Shown one piece after another: positions 19,733-30,638 of a stretch of 64,000 nucleotides of DNA. The notes beneath the pieces were generated by a model, which was not told where the DNA came from, did no database searches, and saw nothing but the letters and a program-made list of their open reading frames with translations. The position numbers and the translations under genes are program-made. Source of the DNA: Caulochytrium protostelioides (taxonomy: Eukaryota; Chytridiomycota; Caulochytriomycetes; Caulochytriales; Caulochytriaceae); assembly GCA_003615045.1 (NCBI GenBank), contig ML014133.1, positions 110,868 to 174,867 on the forward strand. The letters are read 5' to 3'. The first letter of the stretch is position 1. Each line of letters opens with the position of its first letter.

Positions 19733-22044
19733 GATGCGATGCCCCGATGTTGTCGTTCGTCCTGGTCCACCCGCAACGGCGAGCCCAGCTGCCACAAACG
19801 GAGGATTTGGACAAGACGGCGTCGGCGGGCCCTCAGACGGCGTACGCGCCAGCAGGCCGGCCGTCGGGCATGACTGCGATATTTGGCCCCCCGTACGCCC
19901 CCTTGCCGCAGCGACGGCTTCCGCTAGGGCCGCCCCGCCGGGAGGCCGTGACCACGACGAGCATGAGGGGCGCGCAGCCGCGGCTTCTTCCACGGCGCCA
20001 TGCCCCGATCCACTGGTCGCCGACAGCGGCCTGGGGAAGGGAGTACCGCATCAATGGTCGTTGACATGGGCGGCAGGACGACTCGCATGAAGCCTCGCGG
20101 GGGTATCACCCGTGTCCAAGCTCGGATGGCTCACTATGTTTGCTGCCATCACAGCCCACGATCTGAGGACAGCACAGCACAGCGCGACATTGGCCTTCGG
20201 GCCTGCAGGCGGGGCGCTTGCGTGAGCGCAGCAGCGTTTATCGATTCGTGGCGTTCGGTTGGTCGGTCGATTGTTCGCACTGGTCCTAGGCGATACGACG
20301 CGACGAGGGGAGACAAGCGTCACCATCCCATGCGAGCAAGAGAGAGGCGCTCATGGGCTCACGCCCTGCTCTCGTAGCATAGGCGAGACCGCCAGCACGA
20401 TGGGGATGCAGCAGCAACAGCATTGGTCGGCAAGGGTCAGACGTGCCGGTGAATAAGAAGGCGGGCGTATGGGAACGCGCCCTGTGGTCGTGGGATCTCC
20501 CGCCTCCGCCTGCCGCTCCTGTCGCCGCCACCCGTACCACCGTGAAGGCGACGTCCCTTGACAGGTACCTGCGTGGGTCTGAAAACACCACGCTCCCTGA
20601 CAAAGCGTGACGTGGTATTGTGGGTGCCCATTTCTGCATCGCTTAAAGCTCCATTTTCGTTCTGCACACTTCGCGCCACCTCACCGATCTGACTCGCGGT
20701 GACCGTGACCCATCCCTCTGTCCATTTCTCATTCGCCATCTCGCGGCACGTTCATCCCGGGTCTTCCGGATCACGTGGTGTTGTCCGCCATTACTCATTC
20801 AATGGTAAGTCCTCACAACCTGTGCGCCCGCCTGTGCGGCGACCCCCATCCACAATTTTCCGAGTATGGATTGTGGCCCGACATTGCCACTGCCGCTGCC
20901 GCCGCCGTCCTAAGCACGTGGCGCTGCTGGCACACCGACGCAACCGGGCTTTCAAGGGCCGCAACGCCCTTCCTGCTGAGATTTCACGGCGCACAACCGC
21001 GGAGATCCGACGAGGGGGACGCTGGTCGCGAGGACCACGTCATGCGCCTCGCCGCGCTATTTGAGCGATAATAGTTCACGAAGATGCGGAAATCGGCCCA
21101 CTCTCCTCGTTGGAGCGTCACCGCCTCCATCACGCGTGTCGGTGGCGCATCTCCATCCGCATGCACGTACGCACGCACGTGGACGTCGGTGGCCGTGGCA
21201 AGACGTGAAGCGCCGTCATAAAGAGGGCCATCCGGCTGCGGCGATCATCGTCGGGCTGCCGTGTCCCCATGAAGCAGCATGAACTCACGCGTTTCCGCTT
21301 TTCTTTCCCCTTTCCTTGTGTTTGGGTGCTGGGCATTTGGGCACACCCTCGCGGCGGTGTTGGTGGTCACCGCTTCGTTGCCTTCTATCTCCGCGGTCTA
21401 GTCGTGCTTGTCGAATGTATCCATCTCCATGTGACCCTGTATTTTGTTTTTCTTTTCTTCAGCCATCCTGTATCTATCGCATCGCCGTCACCTGCCACCT
21501 CAAAAGCTTCGCATCGCTTCACTCATCCGCCGCAGCAGGACTCGTCGGGTCACCATTCTTCGTTTGATTTCGCGGAGTGGTTCATTTTTTTTCCATTTCT
21601 CCATTTCGTTTCCAGCCGCCGAAGATCCTTCCGCCCCTCCTCCAGCTCCACCGCTTGGGGTCACTTTGTCTCACGCGCCTGGCGGGCCACCTCCAGCCAC
21701 ACATACCTGACGCTCTGCATGCCCTCCAGGTGCATCGTGGGTAGTTTATCATTTTTTTTTTACTGTGTGATCTCCGATTACACAAACCTGTTTCCCTTTT
21801 TTTACACACCCCAGGACTTTTTGCGTTTACACGACCAGTGAGACCCTCTACCGTTTTATCACCGCGAGCCCGCCATCCCGGACCCGAACGCTCTTTTGCC
21901 TTCTGGGCTCGTGGCCATACGCGTTCGCACCGTACAGTCGCCGCCGCGGATCGGTGACGGATCCACGCTGCAGTGAGGGCACACTCCCGTCCACTCGCCG
22001 CTCTTTTTCTGCGCTTCCAGTGCCAACCCAACGAGGTCGCCGCC

Positions 22045-23283
22045 ATGTCGTCGACCGTGATAAACCCGCTGATGCCGGTCTCGCCGAGTGCATCGGAATG
22101 GAAGCTTTCATTCATGATCCTGGCCGTGTCGGGCCGCGTCGCCATCATTACCTACCTGGGCTTCAAAGGCGCCACCTACTGGGCGTGGAAGAACCCGCTC
22201 AGCCTGCTGCTGACCTGCGCGCTGTGGTTTAGCACCATTGAAGGGTATGCCGAATATTTTCTCACCATGAAGATGGTCACGCGGTGCCGCGAAGCCCAAA
22301 TCGCCCTCTATTTCTTCTCCGTGCTCAGTCTCATGACCCTCGATACCGTTCTCTACTACCGCGGCTGGCGCGTCGCTCTGCGCAACCGCCGGCTGGGCAT
22401 CATGGCAATCTGCATGACCGTGGTCCATGGCCTGGCCCTCATTCTCGACGGCTGGCAGTCCACCCGCGATGTGATCTGGTACAGCGGCGTCTGCACCAAT
22501 GCCACCTCGGGCACCGTCCACTTCACCTGGGCCCGTGTGCTCCTCGCGATTGTCAGTATCCTGAACGATGCGCTGCAGACGTTCATCTTTACGCGTCCCC
22601 TCGTGCGCGCCATCAAGACCGCCGAGGGCGTCACGACGCAGCTCGCGGCGTCGCAGGGCCACCCCACCCTCGCCGCGCCGTCGGGCGCCGCCGCCCCGAC
22701 GACGGGCCGACGTCTGCGCTTCGGCCCGGCCCCGCCAACCTCGGCGGCCGGCTTCTCCACAGCGCCCTACCGCCGCCTGCTCCGCATCTCGCTCATTTTC
22801 CTCAGCCTCTCGACCACCTGTGCCATCCTCTACGCCGTGTTTGCCCTGCTCTCGCCATCGACGGCATACTGGTCGCTTGGCAACCTGTTCTCGAGCTTTG
22901 CGCTGCTGTTCCAGTTTCTCGGCGCCGTGGAGGTCCAATTCAACGCGACGCGCGAGACCCGCGAGCAGTCCGGCTGGGTCGGCGGGTTCGACGGCCCCGC
23001 GGCGCGCACTGACCGCTTCGGCGGCCTGCTCGGCGGCCAGGGCGGCGGCACGCCCCTCACCGCCTCGAGCAATGCGTACCGCAGCGGCATGAACGGCGGC
23101 GTGCCGCTCTGCTATGACCCGCACTGCCCGCACCACGGCCTCGCGCAGATCCACTCCCCGACCGGCAGCATGATGAACCCCGTCCCGAGCGGCGCGCCCA
23201 TCATGAGCGCGGCCGACATGGGGCTCAACGCGAGAGCTGGCATCGTCCATCACCCCGTGGCCGACACCATCCAAAAGCGCTAA
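22045..23283 (+). CDS. Seven-helix membrane protein of unknown family
   Basis: This 412-residue protein has seven hydrophobic segments at about 20-40, 51-72, 84-105, 117-137, 161-183, 245-269 and 275-295, with a long Ala/Pro/Gly-rich loop between helices 5 and 6 (about 200-240). The cytosolic-type C-terminal tail of about 115 residues contains CYDPHCPHHG, a possible metal-binding Cys/His patch. An NATSGT glycosylation site lies in the helix 4-5 loop. The count and long third loop resemble a GPCR, but no DRY, NPxxY or retinal-Lys motif is present, so I leave it unnamed. The start has a strong context (GCCGCCATGT) and is preceded by a pyrimidine-rich leader. It is convergent with the TMEM70-like gene, 85 bases between stops. 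Confidence 0.85.
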   Translation: MSSTVINPLMPVSPSASEWKLSFMILAVSGRVAIITYLGFKGATYWAWKNPLSLLLTCALWFSTIEGYAEYFLTMKMVTRCREAQIALYFFSVLSLMTLDTVLYYRGWRVALRNRRLGIMAICMTVVHGLALILDGWQSTRDVIWYSGVCTNATSGTVHFTWARVLLAIVSILNDALQTFIFTRPLVRAIKTAEGVTTQLAASQGHPTLAAPSGAAAPTTGRRLRFGPAPPTSAAGFSTAPYRRLLRISLIFLSLSTTCAILYAVFALLSPSTAYWSLGNLFSSFALLFQFLGAVEVQFNATRETREQSGWVGGFDGPAARTDRFGGLLGGQGGGTPLTASSNAYRSGMNGGVPLCYDPHCPHHGLAQIHSPTGSMMNPVPSGAPIMSAADMGLNARAGIVHHPVADTIQKR

Positions 23284-23368
23284 ACTGATCCTAATTTCCT
23301 CATATGGGCTTCCCTCTTGCATGTGTTCCCTCCTTTTACTCATAATGAGATCCCCATGGCGCGACATT

Positions 23369-24523
23369 TTATGATTTGGACTGCTGCTGCTGCTGCTGCT
23401 GCTTGCGCGCCGCTTCGGCTTGCGCCTTTAAGCCCGAAACGAGGTCCGTCCATGCGGCTTCCGACCCGCCGGCCCTGGCCGCCGGGATCGTGGCGTCAGA
23501 CGACGGCCGTGGTGAGCGCGATCGCGACCCGGCCAGTGCGCCGGCGGCCGAGGTGCTCACGGCCTCGCAGAGCGACTGGAACACCGGCGTCAGTGTCGTC
23601 GGACCAGGCTCAAGGCCCTGATGCACATAGAACCACTCGGGGTGCTGCGGACGCGCGGGGTGCGTCCACTTCCAAACGGCGAAGACGCGTGCCCCGCCGG
23701 CTGGCCGCAGATCGCCGAGCCGCAGCGGCGTCGGCGGCGCCGCGGTATTCGCGGCGGCGTGCACGGCGGCGTCCGGATCGTTCGCGACCGCGGCGCCCGT
23801 GGGGAACGGCGGGACCATGTATCGTCGGCCGAGAAGGTCGAGCCGCTCTGCATACACCAGCGTGTCGGCCGTCAGCTCCGGTGGCGATGTCGACGACGCC
23901 GACGACGCCGGTGTCTGGATCCAGAGACGCGTGACATAGGGGCGCACGACGTATGTGAGCAGCGCGGTGCTGGAGGTGGCCATCAAGCAGCTGATTGAGA
24001 TTGACGCCGCGATCACGGGGATGTTGGGGGCGTCGTGAGCCGCCTGGACGGCGTCCTCGAGCGCTGCGGCGGCGCTGGCCTCGCCCGCGGCCGCCATCAT
24101 CGCGTCTGTCGCGACCAAGGTCGCCGCCATGTCTGACAGGGTGATGAACGCCGCGGGCACGCAGAGCCACGCGAGCGCGCTTGACACGAGCGACACACGC
24201 TTCAGCAGCGACAGCGTCGAGCCCAGCGGCGACCGATAGATAAGGTGCAGCGACGGATCCGTCGGGCTCGGCAGCGCCGCGTCTTCGGTGACATGGGCAA
24301 GGGTCCACGCTGGGTGCTGGATGGGCGGCGCTTGGGATGGAGTGGAGTCGGCGGCGTCGGTGGCGGCAGCTGTCGGCGAGGTCGCTGTGGAGACGGCGCG
24401 TCGACCCAGGAGGGCCGGTCGACAGGCGGCGGCAGCTGGCCGGCGGGAAGCATACAGGTGCATGAGGAGGCCGCGGGACCACGGCGCCGGCGCACGCGCC
24501 GTCCAGCGATGGCGCAGCATCAT
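23369..24523 (-). CDS. TMEM70-family mitochondrial inner-membrane protein
   Basis: This encodes 384 residues. The N-terminus is Arg/Ala-rich and lacks acidic residues for about 60 positions (MMLRHRWTARAPAPWSRG onward), as in a mitochondrial presequence. The core has IYRSPLGSTLSLLKRVSLVS (about 95-114) leading into helix 1 (about 112-128), and a second helix (about 170-193) followed by VVRPYVTRLWI. This two-helix hairpin with a Y-x-S/G-P-L...LK-x-x-SL start fits the TMEM70/TMEM186/TMEM223 group; human TMEM70 aids complex I and ATP-synthase assembly. The loop between helices is longer than usual. The C-terminus ends in a poly-Gln run. The upstream open frame has only a TTG start, so the paired ATG at MM was chosen. 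Confidence 0.65.
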   Translation of the reverse strand: MMLRHRWTARAPAPWSRGLLMHLYASRRPAAAACRPALLGRRAVSTATSPTAAATDAADSTPSQAPPIQHPAWTLAHVTEDAALPSPTDPSLHLIYRSPLGSTLSLLKRVSLVSSALAWLCVPAAFITLSDMAATLVATDAMMAAAGEASAAAALEDAVQAAHDAPNIPVIAASISISCLMATSSTALLTYVVRPYVTRLWIQTPASSASSTSPPELTADTLVYAERLDLLGRRYMVPPFPTGAAVANDPDAAVHAAANTAAPPTPLRLGDLRPAGGARVFAVWKWTHPARPQHPEWFYVHQGLEPGPTTLTPVFQSLCEAVSTSAAGALAGSRSRSPRPSSDATIPAARAGGSEAAWTDLVSGLKAQAEAARKQQQQQQQSKS

Positions 24524-25000
24524 CACGGTTCTCGTTGGTTGTGAGGTAGAGCGCAGCGGCGGCGGTGCCGGGGGTCTGATCGGCGACGTTGACGATCCGG
24601 ACAACAAGCGAGGCGAGGGTCGTCCAGAGTAATGCGCTTACAACGGTTTTGGTGATGTCGATGTTTCTGCACTGCGTGGATGTTGTTGATGACATGGCGT
24701 GATGAAGGGCGGTGAGGAACAGCGCGCCACCGGATGCGGAATCTCCGCATATCGTTGCCGATAGACTTCACTGACGCGCCGGCAGGGTCCCGGTCTGACC
24801 CGTCCTGGCCTCCCCGGCCTGCATGGCGTGCGCCCGACCCCGTGCCGCCCACTTCGCAGCGGTACCCATGTCGCCCCGGGGCCGATCCCCCTTTTCCAGT
24901 CTTCCTTTCTTTCGATTTTCCGATCAGCGCAGGGGTTAGGTCGGCGATCAGCGCAAGGTGCATCAACGGCAACGTCTCTATTATGTCCGGAGATGGTATA
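24524..25000. other. Intergenic region upstream of the TMEM70-like gene
   Basis: No gene is supported. The region lies between two minus-strand genes and should contain the promoter of the TMEM70-like gene and the 3' end of the transporter transcript; no motif stands out. Confidence 0.5.
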
Positions 25001-27577
25001 CTACAAGCCCAGCGGATACGTCATAGCGCCCGCGGTAGCCGGATTCGGAAAGATGGGGTGGTGGTGATGGTGGTGCCGGCGGTGGTGGTGATGGTGATGG
25101 TGCCGCGGATGGGCCTCGTTTGTCGCGTGGTGGTGATGGTCGCGGTGGTGGTCGCCATGGGCATGCGGGGTCTGGACCGAGCGCGGGGAGTGGACAAGGC
25201 CGCTGCTGCCGCCGCCGCGGGCACGCAGGTTCTGCCGGTAGGCGAGGAGTGCGTCGCGTTTCATACGGCGGCGCAGGGTCGCACGGGCGTCGCGGTCGCT
25301 GTAATCGTCGCTGTCGTCGGTGCGGCCGTCGCCGCCCATCAGGTTCGCCGTGCTCGACGCGTCGTCTCTGCGGGCGTTGCGGCCGCCGTGCCGGCTCGTC
25401 TTGCGCTTCAGCCATTCAAGCACCGCGCTGCGTTCGTCTTCCTCGAACAGCTCCGGATGGTGGTATGAGAGCTCGAGCTCTTCCAGGGATCGCTGCGCGG
25501 TCTCGGGAATCGACAGCGAGACGATGGCGCCAATGAGCAGAGCCAAACCGAACGTGGCCATCGTCATTTGGGGCGACTGGGCGAACATGGCGCGAACCAC
25601 AAGGGCCCCGACGAGGGTCCCGAGCTTGCCGACGGCTGAGACGAGGCCGGCCGAGGTGCACCGCAGGTGCTCGGGAAAGATCTCGGCGGGGATAATGAAG
25701 CCGGTCGCGTTGGGCCCAAAGTTGAAGAAGAACATGGTGAAGCAGTAAAGTACGATACCGACGACTTTGTTGGTCGTGAACACGTCCCACCCAACGGCCC
25801 ACAGCATGTAGCAGAAGCAGAGCAACATGAAGCCGCCGACTTGGATTGGGCGGCGGCCGACGCGGTCGATGGTCATCAGCGTCAGCGGGAAGCCGAGCGC
25901 GTACGGGATCGAGAACACCGTGTAGCCGAGGGCGCGGTACCAGAGGTTGGTCCACAGGTACTCGGTATTGTAGTCCCATCCGATGTGCTCGAGCAGCAGC
26001 TCGGGGATATAGTCCATCGCGCAGATTGAGAACCCGAGCAGGAATGACGACGACATGACGGCCAGCAGAATGTTGCGGTTGCGCGGATGCCGGAAGTGGC
26101 TCAGGTAGGTCCAGAAGCTAAAGTCCGCCGGGAACGGCGCCGGGCCGTGGCGCAGCTGCGGCGGCGGAGTATCCCCGAGCGGGGCTTGCCGGCCGAGCGC
26201 GAGGCGGAGCCAGATCGTCAGCAGGCTGGGCACCGTGACACACATCATGATCGCGCGCCACACAATGTCGATCGTGAGGTTGTCGCGGTCGATGGCGTAA
26301 TGGGCGATGCTGAGCGCGACCATCGTGAGACAGCCGCCGACGATGGCGCCGGTGGCTTGTGCCGTGTACAGCGTCACGACGTAGAGGCCGCGCGAGTCGG
26401 TGGGCGCCGACTCGGCGGCAATGACCGTGGAGGTGGGCACGTCGCCGCCGATGCCGATGGCAAAGAGAAACCGCCAGATCATGACGACCGCGACGATATT
26501 GACGGCGCGCGGCGACGACGCGCTGAAGGACATGCCAAAGGTCGAAATCACAATGACGATCAGCTCGGTGCCGTACATCTTCTTGCGGCCGAAGCGGTCG
26601 CCGATGTAGCCGAAGATGAGGTTGCCGAGCAAGGAGCCCCACAGCGTCGCGATGCGCACAACGGTATAGTACTTGGAGTAGGTCGCGCCGAACGCGCTGG
26701 GAATCACGGGCGGCACGGTGCTTGATGTGCTCGCGATCTCGCCGGAGGCGCGTAGCGTCTCGGCCGCCGACAAGAGGAAGATCATATGGATTGCCTGGCC
26801 CGAGACAAAGCCATCCATTGAGTCCGTAAAGAAGCCTGAGCTCGTCGTGATGAGCATGCGCAGCTGGTCAATGAACGGGCTGAGGAAGAGCGAACGGCCC
26901 GCGTGGGCCGAGCTGCCCGAGCGGCCGCCCCCGGAGAGTGCGTCGCTGCGGTCGTCATACCGCTCCAGGTCCTTCTGGCTGCCGGCGACGGACCGGGGGT
27001 ATGGGTCGTGCTTGGCTGTGGAGGACAGCGACGCGAGCGACGCCGTGCGCGGCGCGATGCCGGGCGACCACAGCGGCGGGCCGCGTGGCGGACTCGTCGC
27101 GCTCGTCGGGTTCGGCGGGTGGTATACCCACGCGCGGACCTTCTGCCGCGGCGGCGGGTCGCGACGGTACGCAGGCGGCGACGGCGACGGCGCGGCGGTA
27201 TGGATGGCGGCGACGGTGCCACCGCCACGGGTGAATGCGCCATCAGCGCGGGGGGTCGTGCGGATCGACGGTGGCGGCGGCGGGATCGTCCGCAGTGAGG
27301 GCGCATCGTCTAGCAGGGGCATCGACGCAATCCGAGGGCGGGAAGCTGAAGCCTGCTGAGTGCGGGGGGAGGCCGCCGCCGACATCCGCGCGGCCAGGGG
27401 CGCTCGAGACGCGCTGGTCATCTCGGGCCTGGGGGCGTCCTCCGAGCCTCGCACCATCATTTCCGGGCCCGTACTTGTAGGGGGATACCCGCTCATGCCG
27501 CGGGCAAGTGCCCATGGATCGTGCTGGCCCCGTGGTGCTTCCGTGGACCATGCGCCGATGTCTTCGGAAGCTTCCAT
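25001..27577 (-). CDS. MFS transporter of the phosphate:H+ symporter (PHO84) type
   Basis: This 858-residue, 12-helix transporter has a Pro/Ser-rich N-terminal extension of about 230 residues and a His-rich C-terminal tail, versus about 590 residues for Pho84. Family motifs: GFFTDSMDGF in helix 1 (about 248-257, keeping the two Asp); GDRFGRKK in loop 2-3; WRFLFAIGIGGDVPTS (about 368-383); DRVGRRP in loop 8-9; GPNATGFIIPAEIFPEHLR (about 621-639); and SAVGKLG. In helix 7, however, SSSFLLGFSICAMDY (about 509-523) lacks the Trp and Asp that bind phosphate in known members, so the substrate is uncertain. The tail has 22 His in 37 residues (genomic about 25050-25160). The ATG at MEASEDIGAW is the first in frame; the longer frame begins with GTG. 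Confidence 0.88.
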   Translation of the reverse strand: MEASEDIGAWSTEAPRGQHDPWALARGMSGYPPTSTGPEMMVRGSEDAPRPEMTSASRAPLAARMSAAASPRTQQASASRPRIASMPLLDDAPSLRTIPPPPPSIRTTPRADGAFTRGGGTVAAIHTAAPSPSPPAYRRDPPPRQKVRAWVYHPPNPTSATSPPRGPPLWSPGIAPRTASLASLSSTAKHDPYPRSVAGSQKDLERYDDRSDALSGGGRSGSSAHAGRSLFLSPFIDQLRMLITTSSGFFTDSMDGFVSGQAIHMIFLLSAAETLRASGEIASTSSTVPPVIPSAFGATYSKYYTVVRIATLWGSLLGNLIFGYIGDRFGRKKMYGTELIVIVISTFGMSFSASSPRAVNIVAVVMIWRFLFAIGIGGDVPTSTVIAAESAPTDSRGLYVVTLYTAQATGAIVGGCLTMVALSIAHYAIDRDNLTIDIVWRAIMMCVTVPSLLTIWLRLALGRQAPLGDTPPPQLRHGPAPFPADFSFWTYLSHFRHPRNRNILLAVMSSSFLLGFSICAMDYIPELLLEHIGWDYNTEYLWTNLWYRALGYTVFSIPYALGFPLTLMTIDRVGRRPIQVGGFMLLCFCYMLWAVGWDVFTTNKVVGIVLYCFTMFFFNFGPNATGFIIPAEIFPEHLRCTSAGLVSAVGKLGTLVGALVVRAMFAQSPQMTMATFGLALLIGAIVSLSIPETAQRSLEELELSYHHPELFEEDERSAVLEWLKRKTSRHGGRNARRDDASSTANLMGGDGRTDDSDDYSDRDARATLRRRMKRDALLAYRQNLRARGGGSSGLVHSPRSVQTPHAHGDHHRDHHHHATNEAHPRHHHHHHHRRHHHHHHPIFPNPATAGAMTYPLGL

Positions 27578-30500
27578 GCCGACGGCGACCGACACGGATG
27601 CGATAGGCGCGAGTCGCCGCGGCCGTCGTCCGTCGTCGTCGCCGTGCCCGTCCTGTCCGGCGTTGCCGTCTACTTTTGGACGTGAGTGGCCGCGAAAGGG
27701 TACGCTGGTTTCCCGCTCGCGATCCCGTTTACACGTCGATCGCCTCGATGTTTCTTCGGAATTCCTAACTGAGAATCCTGCGGGCCGTCGGTTTCCAGTG
27801 CGAAATGCCACGAGGCGATGGGCCGGCGGAGACGGATGGGGACGACCGGCTGAGGGCGCAGCAAAGGCGAAGGCCCCGCCGATCTTCGCTGACCCACCTA
27901 ACAATGATGGGCAAAATGGCCGTGGCGTTGGGTCAAGCGCGGGGGGGCCTTGAGGCACGCGGGGGCGTCGAAGCGGCGGTTGCCTGATGACTCGATGCGG
28001 CGATGACGTGTGAAGAAATCAAAGAGAGAGAGAAAAAACTGGACGCCTCGGAAAGTACCCATCGGAGCTTGGTTGCGATGATACCCGGCGCTGCGGAAGC
28101 CGCCGTTGGCGACTTCTTTTGAAAACAGGGTCTGCACGACGTGGCCACCAGCACGCAACTAGCATCGACGCTCCTCGTCGCTTTTCTAAAACCCAACGGC
28201 ACGCCGAGGGCGCTGAATTCATATAGGCCGAGTCGATCGAGTCGAGTCGATGCGACGTGAGCGGCGTAGACGAAGATCCTTGGGTGGTCATGCGCTCTGA
28301 ACGGTCGCTCGACTCACCCCTGGCCCAGGACGTAGATACCGCGCGGTGGACCAAGCGCCGTGGTTGCGCGCTTTCGCGCGTTGTATCGCGATACCCTTGA
28401 TGGTCCTCTCAACGAGGCTGCGTCTTATGCAAAGCGTTTGGCCAGCGGCCCTTATTCAGCGGCCTGGAAACGAACAGGATCGGCCGTGTTGAAAAACGAG
28501 CATGGAGAGGGCCGCCTTGACGGTGGGAAAGAAGGCAGCGATCGGCAGAAAATAAAGGGGCAGGGGGCTGCGGTCGTGCAAACCAAAACAAGTGGCAGGG
28601 TCTCGTCCACAAGGGCCGTATCGTCGTCGTGATGGTCGTCGTGGTCGTCGTGGTCGTCGTTGTGGTTGCCGTCGAAGGATGATGAAGGGTCAGTATGATT
28701 CACGAAAGGAAATCCGAGTTTGGTGAACGGGGTTGATCTCAACTGCTGAGCTGCCGTAGCCCAATGGCGAGCGGCGCATCCTGACCTGGTACACCCTCAA
28801 CTTCACGCCGCTGACCCGACGCGGAAGGCAAATCAGCCGATCCCCAAGGCGGTATCCCGTTGGGGCCGCGCGGGTCCTGGAAGCTTCGAGACGATCGAGA
28901 CCGACACCGCGACGGGATGCTGCGCGGGCGCAGGCATACGCATGCGCCCGCGCCAGCGCTTTCATGGGCGATCCGATGCGAGACGCCGCTGAGGGCGGCC
29001 TCGTCTCCGTCGCGCGGCGGGCTCGCCCCAAACCGATCATGGGGTCTCGAGGTCCTCGACACGTATGCTTCTGCCGGATGTGGGCTCCACCCGCGGCTGC
29101 AGCGGGGTCTCCGGCGTGGCCGAAGGCCATCACAGGGGGCCGAGCGATGGCGGCGGCGGCGAGCGGGCCGCCGACGTAAAGTGGCGAAACACACATGACA
29201 GCCCGACGCCGTCGTTGCGGAGCGGCGGCGGCCCGGGTCGGGAGAGTAGCGGACGGGGTTGTATGCTCATAGGTTGTGGGATCGCGGCCCTGGAGGACGT
29301 CCAGCTTCCTCGCTAGGCAGGCACGCGTCATGGGCTGCGGCCTGCCGACGCCTGCGCCATCGCCTGCGCCATCGTCTGCGCCATCGTCTGCGCCATCGTC
29401 TGCGGCGTCCGCTGCGCCGTCCGAGAATGCCCGGTGCAGGCAGACATCCGGTGCAGCGGATGTCAAACGCGGTGGACGCGCACGCGAGCTGTGGGTGCGG
29501 CCGTGCATGGTGCGCCCCTCGCCCCTTTCCTTGCCTTTGGCGCCACCCACGCCACGTCTTGCTGTTCCGCATCGACCTCGCTCTCGCTATCGACCTCGCT
29601 ATGATGATCGCCATGACGATGCTCGTGCCGATCTTCCCTGCGGACGGAGTTTCGGATCTCAGGTATCCCACCCGCGACCACTGCCAGCCGCAGGCGGAAC
29701 CGAGCGGAGTTTGGGCGATCCGAGCGGAGTTTGGAGCCAGGATGGCCTCCGCGCCGGTCTCCGTCGCGGTGCACCGTGCACCGTGCCAGCCTCGAAGCGC
29801 CGAAGCGCCGAAGCGCCGAAGCGCAGGCCGTCCGCGTCGAGTGACTCCAGCACGATGCGCTCGGAGTATGACGTCCTTTCCCCGTGGGCGGTCCCGCCAC
29901 CAGCGGGATTCTACGACCGCCATCCCGATGGCCCGACGGCACCACCCAGCGGGGCTCGCCCACCGGCCATCCTCACCGCCACGGGCGCGCCCGCCGTGCC
30001 AACGAACGCGGGGGGCCAGACGGCCGGCGAGGCGCCCGTAGGAGGCGCCCTTCCGCCCACCGCGGCGTGCCACGCGGCACGCGGCTGCCGAGCGCCGGTG
30101 CGATGCCGCCGCCGCCGCCGCCGGTGGGCCTGTACGGCACGTGTGCGGACGGTCCCGCACCCGCTCGAGCGTTCTCGCCTGGCGGATGGCGGTGTGCTGC
30201 CGGCAGGTGCCGGTGGCACGGCTCGGAGGCTTCGACGCGATCGGAGCGCTGACGTCGCGGATCCGGGACGCCATCCACCCATCGACGAGAAAACGCCGCC
30301 GCCGCCTCCGACAATCCTGCGTGGGCGATCGATTTCGCAGGTGCAAGCGACCTTCGTCTTGCTTTGGCGCCAGCGGCGCCGCCTCGTCGTTTGGATGATT
30401 GGATCTCGCACGCTTGCGACATTCATAGGCCAATGCGACCCGATCTGGTTGTGGCCGTTGTTTGCCGTTTCCTGTACCGGTCCGTCCTCCGATCCGTCTT

Positions 30501-30638
30501 CTGATTTGTCTGTCGATCCGGGGCTTGCTATGATCGGTCATGCTCTGCTGATCCTACCCCTTCCTGTATCTATTGGTCTGACAACGAGCAGCTGTAGCGC
30601 CCTGCTAGCCGCACCCCCCTCCGGCGCACCGTCCCATC
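27578..30638. other. Long region without a confidently supported gene
   Basis: Several overlapping frames are open on both strands (for example 29276-30790 plus and 29267-30541 minus), but they are Arg/Pro/Ala-rich with no domain and mask each other. A GTC/GTGGTC trinucleotide patch lies at about 28618-28672 and a 12-base tandem repeat at 29351-29406. A GAAGCGCC repeat lies near 29790-29825. A real low-complexity gene could be hidden here. Confidence 0.4.
29351..29406. repeat. 12-base tandem repeat TCTGCGCCATCG
   Basis: About four and a half units with few differences. Confidence 0.8.

Larger units (their letters stand above)
19218..22044. other. Long region without a supported gene
   Basis: Many overlapping frames are open but none has a recognisable domain. 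It includes an AAC trinucleotide array (19364-19393) and a GGCGAC hexamer array (19697-19732). From about 21280 it becomes pyrimidine-rich with long T and CT runs, which is typical of a fungal promoter or 5' leader and fits the seven-helix gene that follows. A spliced gene here cannot be excluded. Confidence 0.45.

Noticed and set aside
28757-28767. TAGCCCAATGG, a match to the tRNA A-box
   Set aside because: No T-arm sequence follows within 90 bases, the D-stem does not pair, and no matching acceptor stem is found.
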